From the NCBI GenBank assembly GCA_019722365.1, contig JADFUC010001405.1, positions 1 through 64,000 of the forward strand: DNA of 64,000 bases, written 5' to 3'. This DNA is from Lithospermum erythrorhizon. Its lineage: Eukaryota > Streptophyta > Magnoliopsida > Boraginales > Boraginaceae. The position numbers and the translations under genes were made by a program. How positions within the stretch are numbered: position 1 is the stretch's first letter; each line of letters begins with the position of its first letter. The notes under the pieces were generated by a model. The model was not told where the DNA came from and did no database searches. It was given only the letters and a program-made list of their open reading frames with translations. This document shows positions 21,407 through 33,316 of this stretch, piece by piece.

Positions 21407-23845
21407 TGCAGAAATAACTTGGATTTCCGTATAAGTATTATTTTAATATTATTAGAAGTGAAATTGGAATTCAAGTTAAATTGTGTTGTTAAACCGAAGA
21501 CTTGGATTTTAAAACCCCTTGAGCAAAGCGAGACTTAAACTATCGTAAACATCTGCATGACTCAGCATCATTAATGCAATAAATCATTAATCTACTTTGA
21601 CCACTTTTTTCCTTATTGGCGAACCACTTTATCCTTTTCCCCGCAGTTTTTTTATTTTTAGTGAAATGCTTTATTTACAATTGACTCCATAATACTTTGT
21701 CCATTAAATCTCTCTTGATTATCAGTATAATTTTATCTTGAATCTAACTATTTTGAAATTTATAGTTGACTATCTTTGTAAAGTTTGACTTTTTTTGACT
21801 TGACTTGACTTTGAATTTGGGTCTTTTAGAATGGTAGAGATGTATCATCTAAGCAAGAATGTTATTGGTTAGAGTGATTACTTGATCAATTTTTGGGGTT
21901 GAAATGTGTTGAATGAGTTAGTTTACTTTTAGGTTGACTTTTCTAGGAAATAACTTTTTAAGTTGTAAAAGTATGTTATTGGATTTTAATATGGTTGTTT
22001 TAGATTATAAATTGTGACTTTGTGTGGTTGGTAGAGATTATGTTAATATGAGTTGGGTAAAGTGAGTAGTATTTGGAGTTTTGGAATTAAGATTACATTT
22101 ATTAATGGAAATATTAGTTTGGGAAAGTTGTTGTTTAGGTTGAATGAAATCGTTTAAAGTATTGTGTTTGAAGGAGGTGGAGGCCGATTGGGTTGGGGTT
22201 TGTGATAGTTTGAAATTTTAATGATTTAATAGTCGTCATGTTAAAGTAATGTTTTCACCTTAAGTTAATGATTGATAATTAAAATGGTTGTTAAAGTTGG
22301 ATAGTAACTAAATGGAGTTATTAATATGGTAGTAGTGGTAGTGTACTTCTCGAGTTTTGGTTAGGCGTGGAAGCGTGGGAAAGGCACTTGGACTAATTAG
22401 GCGGTATTTATTCTTGAAATCGAGAGGTGAGTATTTATCTGGCGGGTGAAGGTAAATTTACTTAACCCGTGAATGTATTGCATTTAATGGATGTTGTGGC
22501 CGGGTTTATGTATGTATCCAGTGGGTTGATTGTTGAGTATGTATGGTTAGTTAGTGGTTGTCTTGTACTATGAGTGCAGTATGTTGTGGATGCACTTGTA
22601 GTGCGATGCGAGGTGTGTTGTGGTTGCCTTGTACTGCAGTGCGAGTGTGTAATTGATTGCGCTTGTATTCGCGATACCCGAGTGTGTTGTGGTTTCCTTG
22701 TACTACGAGTGCGAGTGTGTGGTGATTTCATGCCTTTGAGTCTGGTGTGTTGTGTTCGTATACCGTTACGAGTATCTTTGTTATCGGTATTGCCTTATAC
22801 CATTATGGAATTAATGTTGTTTTTCATTACCTCGTTATGAATTCGATGTATAGCTTAATAATAGAAGCCGGGCATAAATTTCTCACAACGAGGTTGAGGG
22901 TTGATTATATAGCATTAGTTGTAGAGATCAGGTTGCAGGTTGATTGAGTTGTTTAGGCTGTGAAATTTAATTAGTACCGGCGTGCTGGTAGAGTTGAGGA
23001 GTTGGATGTGAGGTCTAGTTGTTGAGTAGTGAGGTTTACACATTGTTGAAGTTCTTTAAGAGTAGAGTTGTGAAGGATTTGATTGTATATCGTTGTCATT
23101 TTATTTCACGTGGGATAGCATGATCTTCAGTATTGGTTGTCTTTTATTAGAATGTGCATGTTAGTTAGATTGGGACTATGAACTAATGACCATAGTAATG
23201 ACGGTATTGATATAACCTTGTGATGTAAGCATGATAACGAACTCACTAATGATATACTCTTTATTTATGGCCTTGAATAGTGTTGGATCGTCGTAAATCG
23301 CGTATTTTATCACGAAAAGAAATTAATGATTTGATAGTACAACTACTAGGTAAGAATTGAGTTAATTTTAAATTATTGAGATACGTATTCACTAAGACAT
23401 GACTTCATACATTATTTATGGGCGGCATTTTCGTTTGTGCGGGTTGATGGGTGAGTGCGTAGCGTTTTTCGAGAAGCTTGTTTGAGTGATCGTGTAGGTG
23501 GCTTGGTGGGTGGCGGATCTCCACGGTCGTTCTTTTTGGATTGTATTCGGTTATGCAATATTTGATGTTGTATTTTGGGATTTCGGACTAGTTGTTGTAG
23601 ATGTTTGTGCCATTTTTTTGTTGTATGTTATTTGTAAGTGTGTGGTTAGGAAATACCACGATGGATTCTTTTCTTAATAAAGCGCTCTTTATGCATTTGT
23701 ATATTGTTTTATGGGTTTATTTGAGGACAGGATGGGTTTATGCATGATTGAGTCATCCGTCGGCGTGAAAATTTGACTTTACAATTGTCTAGAGTTTGTG
23801 ATTCCCCGGCCTCAGGCGGCCGACACGGGGGCGGAATGGACCTCT
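21407..23845 (+). mobile_element. 5' LTR of the + strand Gypsy element
   Basis: GAAATAACTTGG and CCGTATAAGTATTATTTTAATATTATT mark the LTR start. The end is a degenerate GACACGGGGGCGGAATGGA just before the primer-binding site. The length is about 2.44 kb. The middle (22560-22790) has short tandem repeats built on TGTGTTGTGG and CTTGTACTxCGAGTGCGAG. GAGTCATCCGTCGGCGTG at 23750-23768 is the conserved block near the 3' end in this LTR family. The left neighbour is Copia RT, so the LTR edge is also the insertion point. Confidence 0.85.
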
Positions 23846-23850
23846 GATTA

Positions 23851-23862
23851 TGGTATCGGGCG
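23851..23862 (+). other. Primer-binding site (Met-tRNA type)
   Basis: TGGTATCGGGCG is a two-mismatch form of TGGTATCAGAGC, the sequence complementary to the 3' end of initiator Met-tRNA used to prime reverse transcription in many plant LTR elements. It lies about 5 bases after the LTR end, as expected. Confidence 0.75.
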
Positions 23863-23989
23863 TAGGTTTCGGATTATTTGGTTGTTGTGTGGTTATGTGC
23901 TGGCTGTGTGTGTTTCGTTGGAGTTGTGTTGGTTAGTCTTTTCATGGAGGTCTAAATGCTTTTTCTTTCATTTTTTTGAGCTGACCCAG

Positions 23990-26900
23990 GGATGCCACCG
24001 AGGGGTATTGAACATGCGTAGGGTGACCGTGCGAGAGAGGTACCAGCGTGTGGCGGGAAATTTGAAGGTAGAGACTGGGAGTGGCCGGAACTGCGCATGT
24101 AGAGATTGGTGGGCGAGGCGGCGCGATGTAAGGATTCTTGGTATAAATCCCAATCCCCCGATTGATCTGTTGTTGGGGATGAGTTCACGTATTTGGAGAG
24201 GACACAGGCCACATCTTGTGAGGATAAGCGACCCATTAGGAGGTTGGGTTCAGTATGCTCTTACGAGCCGTTTTCTGAAGAGATCCCACAGAAGTTATTT
24301 GGAGTAGGTACTCAGGAACAGAGGCGATCGAGTTTATTAGAGACTTGGAGACCGTAATTCGGAGCCAATGGGCGTTGAGGGTGAGGCGGTCGGGTTCGCC
24401 GCCTCTCGGACTTGCGAGAGTGCCGGGATTGAAATGGGGTAATCTATGGCTATCTCTGACTACTAGAGGGGAGGATCTGGTGTCTTGGGAGCGCTTTGTA
24501 GCGTTGTTCAGGGAGAATTATTGCTTGAGTACCCACGTATGGCTACTTAGATAGGGACTTCGATTCGATGACTCGGGGTGAGCGATACATTGATGAGTCT
24601 GAGGAAGCGTGTAGTGAGAGTTGTCATTTGCTTCAATTTATCACGCCCGACCGAGGCAGAAGATTACTAGATAAGTATTGGATGAGATAGAAGATCCACT
24701 TGGAGGCTATAAATTCTTGGCTTTCGCGGTTTCATGAGTTGAGAATCTTACGTTGAAGGTTGAGATGGAGTGGCTAAGCTTTGGCTTGGCAGAAAGCAGT
24801 GAAGCTGACAGGGGAAGTAGTTTGTCTTGAAGTGGACCTTGAGTGCGGGAATTCCGGAGGAGAGTAGTCCGATTAGACCAAATTAGAGATTCGAGCCATT
24901 TCGGTGCTTAGGTAGTTCGTCGAGTTATTCGACAACTTCTTACCCAGCGGCATTTCTTAGATCGGGTAGATCGAGGGAGGTAGCCATTTGGAGTTAGAAT
25001 TGAGGTTAATTTGTTTCCGTTCTTGATCGGTAGTCGCGGGATGCGGGATTTCAGGAGAGAGAGAACATTTTTTTTCGTTGTCGGTGACTGGACATCTTGC
25101 GAGATCTTGTCACCGGTCAGTAGAGTGGGAGGAGTCTTTAGTACTTACACACCAGCGCGGTTGCGAGAGAGGTGGATGCTCCGAGGCCGGTGGATCACGC
25201 TTAGGGCAGCGGAGGTCGGTACCGCGGAGTTGGAAGGGCGCTCTCGGGGAGAGAGCCGGGTGGCCCAGAGTAGTCTTTGGCCGGAAGGCCGGATCAGTAG
25301 AAGTTACTTAGCGGGGAGGCCTTTGGATACTCTAGGGGTTGCTTGAGCAAATTACCTCGTTATTATGTAATCACATGAGGCCCAAGTCTTTTTGATTAGA
25401 ATTCTTCGTTACTTTTATTTCCGGAGTTTTTGCTTATGTTTTACCTCATGTGGGGAGTTCTTACTTGTTCCACTTATTATTATGACACGGTAAGGGAGTC
25501 GGTTGAGGTTAGATATGTATATAAATTGTCCACTTGAGTGTGAATAATCGATTGTTAGTTGTGGATCTGTAAAAGCTTAAGGTGATAGATTTTGATCTAT
25601 CTTGGGTATGGGTTGGTTGAGGCAATCGCGAGATTGATTGCCATAAATAAGGAGATCATTTTTCTGATGTGAGATAAACCCGATATTCTATTTGAGGGAG
25701 ATTGGAAGATTACACCAACGAGTTTTATTTGACACTTAAAGGCCGGGGAAGTTGATGCAGAAAGATTGTCTTTGGGTTTCTAAAGATGCGTGGTAGAGCT
25801 TGGAGAGGAGGAGGAAACAGTTACCAGAGGATGTCTGCGAGTGATTTGTGAGTAATATCGATGTTTTCAGGGCAGAGTTGCCGGAACACCACCGAGAGAA
25901 GTGGAGTTGCGATTGAAGTAGTTAAAGATGCTTGCACCGATTTCTATTGGCGAGTTGAGAGAGTTGAAAACTTCGATTTGCGAGGGAGGCTTGCTTGATA
26001 AAGAAATTAAATCGGACCGAGTGTTGTTTACCAGGTAAGGGTGCACAGTTGTTTGTGAGAAAGAAAGATGGTGCGTTGACGTTGTGCATCGATTCTGAGA
26101 GGCCGGTTGAATAAAGTGACTACGAGAGAACCGTTATCCCGTTCTTTGAGGATAGATGATTTATTTGACCGGTGAGGGATGCCCGAGGTGTTGCAGTTAT
26201 TTGAGATTCGATTATCACCGAGTTGAGGATCAGCGTTAGTGACATTCGAAATCAACCTTTTCGATCCGGTATGGAGCCTTATGAGTTTATGGTAATACTT
26301 AGATTTGGGTTGACTAATGCACCGGCGTTAAAGCTAGTTTGATAGGCAAGGGTGTTTCGGAGTTCTGGATAAGCTCGTGATTGTGTTCATTGATATTATT
26401 TTGATTTACTGAGTGACGGAGGAGGAGCCGAGAGGCACTTCGGGTTGTGTTTTTAGACATTGAGGCAGGCTTACCGGTTATGGCGCTAAGTTTAGTAAAT
26501 GTAGTGCAGTTTGGAGAGAAGATATAGTTCTTGGGCCGTATTTGTATTAGGTGATGGTATTTGTGAACCTCGAGAAGAGGTGGAGGCGTAATGAATAATT
26601 GGGGCTGACCCGTAAGTGTGATCCCGAGGTGGGAGTTTCTTGGGTTTGGTGGGTATTGCCGAAGGGAGGTTTATGTCGGGGGACTTCTCGTTGATTGCGA
26701 CTCTGATGACCAAGTTGACCAGGAAGGGTGTTCCACTTTTATTTGGGATGAGGATTGTGAGAGATGTTTCAGGGAGTTGAAGGTCAATTTAACTACTACA
26801 CCGGTTTTTGGCCTTACCGTAGAGATTCAGGGGGGTTATGTGATATACAGCGATATGTCACGGCTAGGGGGTTAAGGTTGTGTATTGATGCGAGGAATGG

Positions 26901-27134
26901 GAGAGTGATTGCTTATCTTCTCGGCAATGAGAAGAATAATGAAGGAATTGCAACCCGCGATCTTGAGTTAGCGGCCGATTGTCTTTGCGTTGAAGTTGTG
27001 GAGGCATTACTTGTATGGGGTTAGATGCCAGATTTACACCGATCATAAAGTCGGAAGTACTCGATGCAAAGACCTGGGTGATCCCGGCAGCGATTATGCT
27101 GCGTTGAAGTTGTGGAGGCATTCTTAATGGGGTG
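23990..27134 (+). pseudogene. Gypsy (Tekay/Del-like) gag-protease-RT-RNase H, integrase deleted
   Basis: The presumed gag start is MPPRGIEHA at about 23990. SWERFVALFRENYC (about 24484-24525) belongs to the retrotransposon gag domain, and GHLARSC (about 25090-25110) to the zinc knuckle. RT motifs follow in order: ELRELKTSI (25950), LCID (26085), PYEFMV-like (26275) and ILRFGLTNAPA (26290-26325). The active-site FIDD reads FIDI at 26386-26397, so one catalytic Asp is lost. RNase H is clear from 26618 (FLGFGG) to 27020 (DLELAA). Integrase and chromodomain are absent: the sequence jumps near 27134 into the LTR. There are many stops. The RT wording fits plant Tekay/Del chromoviruses. Confidence 0.9.
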
Positions 27135-27480
27135 AGCTTAGCGGGTGGCGGTGAATCACCCTTGCGATCGTTGTTTTTGGATTGTATTCGGTTGTATTGT
27201 ATTGTTGTATTTTGGGATTTGGTGGTTATTTGTAGATATTTTGTACTTGATGTTTGTTGTATGTTGACATTTGTAAGTGTGTGGTTAAAAATACCACACG
27301 ATGGGTTCTTTTTCTTAATAAAAGCTGCGCTTTCTTGTCAGTTGTATATTGTTTTTGTAAATTTTATTTGAGGGGCAATTGGGTTTGTAAATTGAGTCAT
27401 CCATCGGCGTGGTGACTCACGGTGTCAGTTTGAATGATTAACCTCTTGGTGACGCTGGGGCCGGGTGGTGCATGTTGCTA
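27135..27480 (+). mobile_element. 3' end of an LTR (partial) of the + strand Gypsy element
   Basis: The sequence from GGCGGTGAATCACCC to GGGCCGGGTGGTGCA matches the last 350 bases of the 21407-23845 LTR (shared ATTGTATTCGG, GTGTGTGGTTA, GAGTCATCCATCGGCGTGGTG). The first ~2 kb of this LTR and the integrase gene are gone, which implies one deletion from RNase H into the LTR. A second, weaker GAGTCATTTACCGGTGCG at 27509-27527 follows, possibly a remnant of another LTR end. Confidence 0.75.
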
Positions 27481-27531
27481 GCAAAATCTAGGAAGAGTCT
27501 AATGGATTGAGTCATTTACCGGTGCGAGAAG

Positions 27532-29785
27532 TGCTGACCCTTTGAAGTCAATTTGCCACGAGGTTAAGATCATTAACGATACGTACACTAGAGTACTGAC
27601 CGATGAATACTGATAACAAAAGCGACTACAGGCATTAACAAAGATAAAACTACAGTAAATCGCGGTGTTCAACCAACTGGCATGACAAACAAATCACAAG
27701 CGGAGCTGGAAATCCCACTGCATGTATAACGGGAATACAAAGAGTCAAAATACAACATAGGGAGAGTATAACAACGAGACCCCCGTTTAAATACAACAGC
27801 GCATAGTGCAGAAATACATCAAATCGGCTACGTGAGGAATGACGATGAGGACTTCTATGCCGCTGGCGGCTTTCGCTTTACGTCTTCCGCGAAACTTCAG
27901 CCAATCACGGATCTTTCGGCCGCTCAGCGATCGATCCACAGAGACTTTGGCATACTTCCCGCTTCCCGTATTATAGAAAGTGTGACTATAAAAGGCTGAG
28001 TGAATCTGGAAATACCCGCGATTTTATCCCGTCACTTATTATCATACTTATATATATATGACGTATGCGTATCGTTAGCAGTACCGCAAAGAATAAGCAT
28101 CCCTTGAATCACGTAGAATCTCTTGCCCCACTACGTGTAATATACTCTCTTTTTATACAAATGAGGATTTAACTCAGCGAAATAATAAACAAATGAGGAT
28201 TAAAAGCGCCATGAATAATAAACAAGCGAGGAATCCACCATGAAATAATAAACAAATGAGGAATCTACTCCATGAAATGTCAGATAGAGAATCCACTCAA
28301 ATCCTCGGCCAGAGGCTACCCACCGGTATAAATATCGCGCCCCGAGCCTCGAAGATCACGGGGCTACCCGCTCAATATGCATACCGTACGAAGCCTCACA
28401 GTGGGGGCCATCCCTCTCAGCGTATATATATACCGTATCGTCAGAAATAAACTGCGCAAAGATTACACATCGTCGCTGACGCGCGTCACCGGTACACGTG
28501 AAATGCAATCGCGATAAACTTCACCAGCGATCTAAAGCTAACATGAATCCATAATCACAACTATCTGCTGCGTTAATCTCGATAACAGCCTACGTATCAA
28601 AATAATCCAGCTGACAAAGCAGCATGCGAAATATATGTAATATATATGAAGGTTCCGTCGTGAAGTTTGTACTACTTCTCGAGGCCAAAAGCATTAATGA
28701 TAACTTCTAGGTAGTCACGTATTTAGGTCAGGCTGATAACCTCTAAAATTCCGTGCCTAATAACCTCTACAATCCTATTAGGCTTAAGAGTATTATACCG
28801 CGTCTCATGAATTCAAATTAACTTTTAGTAATCATCACATCCCCCAAAATTAGTATCTGACACCTAAAATTCCCTCTTAGCTACATTCTAATTACCCGAC
28901 TTCATCGATCGATATTAGAGTGCGTCAACTTTTATTCTGCAGAACGATAGCAACCCCGATCACATTCTAATCGATCAACTGATCGATGGCCAAGCTAATT
29001 AAACCGTTAAATACAACCTCGATTTGACAACCTCTTATCCCGACTTTCTCCCGAACTTTCTCGGCCTAATCTCTGCGATCATCAAAGCCACTCGCCTATT
29101 CTCAAAATAACTATATTGAAGTCCTACAACCTGTACAATTTAAAAGTTAATTTAAGAAAAAGTGAACAAAATCGACCTAAATGAAGCAAGCCTTTTTCTA
29201 ACTTGATAATCAGCTGAAAGTACTTTTAATCTCATAAAAAGCTCAACTAAGATAATATTTCTATACCGTAATAAAGTCGAAGATCTAAAGTCAACACAAA
29301 AACCAAATATATAAAGAAATTACATTTCCAGCGCCGTGGAGAGATTTGAAGATTAAAAATCATACCTTCGATGAGCGAGAGATGGGGAAAGCAGGAAAGG
29401 ATATGAAAATTTAGATTCCCGCAGATTTTACCAAGAAAATGAAAAAAATCAAAGGAAAAGGGAGGGAAATTAGGTTCGGCCACTCTTAGGGGAGAAGGGA
29501 ATTAGTTTTGATGATAAGGTAAGGAAAGGTAGTGGTGGTAGTTGGAAATAGAATGGTTTAAGGTCTCGTTTAGTAAGCGGCGTTATATCTCGACTGGCGT
29601 TTAAATTATTATGAAACCGACTTTAAATGTAAATTTCTAGTGACTTAAGCTACTACTTCCATTATAATCTTTAGTCTCGGTATATCGATTTTATTCAATT
29701 TATGTATCTTATCTCCGAGGTCCGCGCTTTGCGACCGATATCACCTTGATACAATTCAATTGCTTAGGCATAACGGGTTATTTCA
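27532..29785 (-). mobile_element. Full-length solo-type Gypsy LTR, inverted
   Basis: The left end TGCTGACCC and the right end CGGGTTATTTCA are the reverse complements of the LTR end and start (CGGGTCGTTACA, TGAAATAACCCG). The length is 2254 bases, normal for the family. An array with AAATAATAAACAAATGAGGAATCCAC-type units lies at 28158-28282. On the right it abuts the SIRE-like Copia gene directly. The flanking 5-mers (AGAAG and TAAAT) do not match, so no target duplication supports an independent insertion. It could be part of a rearranged larger element. Confidence 0.8.
28158..28282 (-). repeat. ~31 bp minisatellite in the LTR
   Basis: Four units of the type CAAATGAGGAATCCACxxxATGAAATAATAAA occur in a row, with small changes. 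Similar arrays occur at the matching position of the LTRs at 55847-55992 and, more weakly, 58465-58600, so the array belongs to this LTR subfamily. Confidence 0.8.
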
Positions 29786-32700
29786 TAAATTTTCTTCAAA
29801 ATCAATGCGAAGATACTTGACTATTGCTTAAAAGTTTCTCATTATTAAATTGAGTTTATTTCTAAAAACCCATTTAGTTCAACCCGATTTAAAGGTGAAT
29901 ATGATGCTTTCGACGAATGCAGCGCTTTATTTCTTTCAAATTGTTCAAGTTTTTATTGCATAGACAAAACCCATGCGAGATCAACTAAGCATTTGAGATT
30001 TGAGGACAAAAGCATGATATAAACAAAAGTTTCTACTAGAGGATCGAGTGGTTACCCCTTTGATAGATCGCTGATAATTTACTCGAGGGATTATTTACAG
30101 CTTATTTGGCTCAGGTAGGAGATCACCGGCTGGAGTTACACCATGCAGTAATCATTAACATCTTTAGGCTCCTTTCTTGAATGACATGCTTGTGCCTCGA
30201 AATTTTCCTCCCGATTTGTAGTTCGACATTCTTCCGCATTTGAAGATGGATTAACATTTAAGCTTTCTTGAGGTTTGGATGCCTCTTTAGATGGAACACT
30301 AGAACCTACATGCTACGTCATCATTATCAATAATCTTTTTTAGTAAAGGGGTTAGTCTAAATCAAAGGGAAAGATTAATAGATTCTTGTATAGTCTGATC
30401 CTTTTATTATGAATAATATAAAGCGCTACTATGAGTCGAACATTAAAGATACGCCGTTTGACAGAGTCAAAGGCTTACCAGCTTTGTCTTTAGTGTTGAG
30501 AATGTAGCATTGCGTTAAAGAAAACCTTGAAGTAGGAAGATGTTTGGTGTATTTCCATTCAGCATTTCATCACGGGTTTTGTTCAACAGTGGCCTTAGGA
30601 AGATACTATTTTAACACGTGGCCTTTAGTATCATGCGTGAAATACTTTGGGAAGTTGTGCTCATTGACATGGTTCTTTCCATTTCTTGAATGCTTCTATT
30701 TTCCTTTCAATTCAAGTACATTAGTACTAGATATGTGATTAACAGAATGAGGTTTTATGTTGTTTACCAAGTTTCTTTACAAAGTTCAATTTTGATGAAA
30801 CTTTTCTAACGTGATCACTTTTGCACAATTTATATAATAGTTCAATTCTAGGATGATGATCTTCTCTACAGTATGAAACATCAATATTAGAAGCATGCGT
30901 ACAAATGTAATTACACATTACAAAGCAGAATGCAATAGTGATGAGGAACCCGATGAGTAATAACACCTTTATATCGTGTTTAAAAGAGACATCAATTCAT
31001 TTTTCACAAAGTTGGCTCGCGCTTTCGATAAATTAAATTTTAAGTCTTTTTGACAAGTCGTCCATGATCTTTATTGAGTCCTTTTTTCCCGATCAACCTT
31101 TGCCAATGTTTTCTTTGTTCATTGTTCCACAGAATGTCATATTTCAAGAGCCTTAATTTCCAGAGCTTTAAAAGCTAGAGACTTATACTTCCAAACGTGT
31201 GTCTCTTGGCGCCCCATTATCAATCAAACATTTTGCCTCTTTGTATCCATGAGTCTTTTCACACAAGTAAATCATTAGTTGTGGCTAGGTACTTGATTTT
31301 GTCTTGGGTCCTTTTAAATTAGCTTGCTTTCGATGGAGATTTTAACCGCTGGCTTAGGTGCTTTCTTTTAAAAAGGAATCGAGGTTTCCTAAATCATAAA
31401 GTCTAACGATGGGATAAAACAACTTGGTGATTCCCATGCTCACAAAATGTGCATTTGGACTTTGGAACTTTAGTTTTTATAAAAGCTTTCCTTGATCCAT
31501 TTGATTTTTGTTGAGGGACAATCCTTTTCGAAAGAATGTTTACTTTTGGAGCATAGAATTTTGGAGGAGGACTAGCTTTCAATGATTGAGCAACAAATTT
31601 TGGAGCTTTATAAGAGGAAGAGGAAGAGGCATTGTTTTTGTTTGATGGATAAGCGATTATCGTATCAGCATCTTTATTAAAGGAAATATTTTGAGTTAGG
31701 ATTTTTATCAGTATTTTTTCCTTTCAAAACTTGTTAAGATCTTTAAAAGGTATTTTATTTTTCAAGTTTCAAATCTTCAAGTTTATTTTTCAAAGCCAAG
31801 TTTTCTTGTATCATGAAATCAACTCTATTGGCATAAATTGTCAAAGCTTCAATTTCATTTTCAGGCATTGATTTTCTTTTGCAAAAGTTTTGTTGCTCAA
31901 GATCAATTCCTTATTTCTTTCTAAAAAAGAATTACAAAATTTTTACACACATGGAGATCATAGGCGTAAGCCAAGTATATAAATCAGCGTCATCACCATT
32001 AGAATTTTTTATTACAAAGGGTAGATGGAGATACCTCACTTTCTTGGGCCATATTCCTTGGAGTTTTCATCATCCAAGCAACATATAGTGCCTTCTTTTG
32101 GAAAGGCTTGCTCCTTCTCTTGGTTGGACATTCCACTTTTACATGCCTCGGTTACTTGCATTCAAAGCGCTTTAAAGTGGAGGTTGGATTCCCTTGGAAA
32201 TTCCACTTCTCATATCCTTCATTTCTTGGATAAGTTGGATTCCCTTGGGAGTTCCTCCTTTCTTATCCTTCATTCTTGTATTTTCAAATTTGGAAGGGAA
32301 TTCTCCTCTATTTTTCTTGAACTTCAAATACTTACTGAAATATTTAGTCATCATAGCAATTTCATCATTTTTATCGTCTTCATCTTCCGTAGGAGATTCA
32401 TTGAGAGATTCTGTTGACTTTAGAGCAAGAGTTGGTTTGATTTGCTTAACCTTCTTTCTTGCCATGATTCTTGCCACAACCATTTCCGCAGCCATCAAAT
32501 TTTCCATGAGCTCATTTGTGGGAATTTCACTAATATTATTAGCTTCTTCAATTGCATAAACTTTATTGTTAAAGTCATCGGTGACAGACTCAAGAATTTT
32601 GCTATTCAATTTTTCCATTGGAATAATGTTTCCAAGTCCTTCAAGATTATTTACAATCAAATTCAAACACTTTTGCATGTCTTTGATTGATTCACCTTGT

Positions 32701-33300
32701 TTCATCTCAAAGGCTTCAAAATCCTTTGAGAGAAGTCGAATTTTAGTATTTTTAACTTTTGATGCTCCGACATGAGCCAATTCAAGACAATCTCAAACTT
32801 CCTTGACGGTTTTGCATGATTTGATCCTTCTATACTCATCAAAACTAAGGGCATTGTGAAGGAGATTCTTAGCTTTAGCATTTAAGGATAGGTTTCTATA
32901 ATTACTTTCACTCAATTCCCAAAAGTCTTTAATCTCTTCTTCGACAACAACATCCCTTTGTCTTTCCATTGCCTCCTTCAATCTAGCATTGTACTCAAGT
33001 TTTTCCTTCTTGACTTCATCACTATCATCCTCGGACACAACTTTTGAACCCGGAACATTTTTGCTTCCTCCACTTCCCATAATAAGTGTCGTCTTTTTAG
33101 GAACGAATGGACCTTCTTTCACAATATGCCACAAAGCATAATCATGTGCCTGCAAAAAAGTCTCCATACGAGTACTCCAATAATCATAGTCACTACCATC
33201 AAAATCAGAAGATCTAGCTTGATCTAGCTACGGAGAAGTCCTCTCTTAGACAATCACCCATGATCACACTACGAGATATTAAGCTCTAACTATAGCGATT
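29786..33300 (-). pseudogene. SIRE-like Copia gag-protease-integrase-RT (5' part)
   Basis: On the minus strand the gag gene is the best-preserved coding stretch of the window. SDYDYWSTRMETFLQAHDYA (about 33200-33145) and WELSESN lead into a UBN2-type gag domain (33167-32793 and 32780-32172, two frames separated by one break). KGESIKDM-like and AIEEANN residues are typical. A CCHC knuckle (GHVKVECP-like, broken once) lies at 32165-32117. ENEIEALTIYANRVDF (about 31862-31815) and a second Cys/His cluster near 31450-31410 are also SIRE-lineage features. Protease and integrase (31400-30200) are badly scrambled. RT resumes with LNNLKEIKR and a KARLVAQG-like segment up to 29786, where the Gypsy insertion cuts it. 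Confidence 0.85.
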
Positions 33301-33314
33301 GGGCTCTGATACCA
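33301..33314 (-). other. Primer-binding site of the SIRE-like element
   Basis: Read on the minus strand this is TGGTATCAGAGCCC, a perfect initiator Met-tRNA primer-binding site, immediately inside the LTR edge. It fixes the element's orientation as minus. Confidence 0.92.
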
Positions 33315-33316
33315 CT

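Noticed and set aside
23798..24307. 169-codon open frame on the + strand, the longest on that strand
   Set aside because: It starts inside the LTR, crosses the primer-binding site and runs into gag in a frame that does not match gag motifs. It is chance plus partial overlap with real coding DNA.
28158..28282. CRISPR-like array of direct repeats
   Set aside because: Units are contiguous without unique spacers, vary in sequence, and lie inside a plant LTR; the same holds for the other tandem arrays.
32172..33167. Two minus-strand frames (202 and 124 codons) as a host gene
   Set aside because: The UBN2-type gag sequence, the CCHC knuckle and the adjacent primer-binding site and LTR show that they are retroelement gag.
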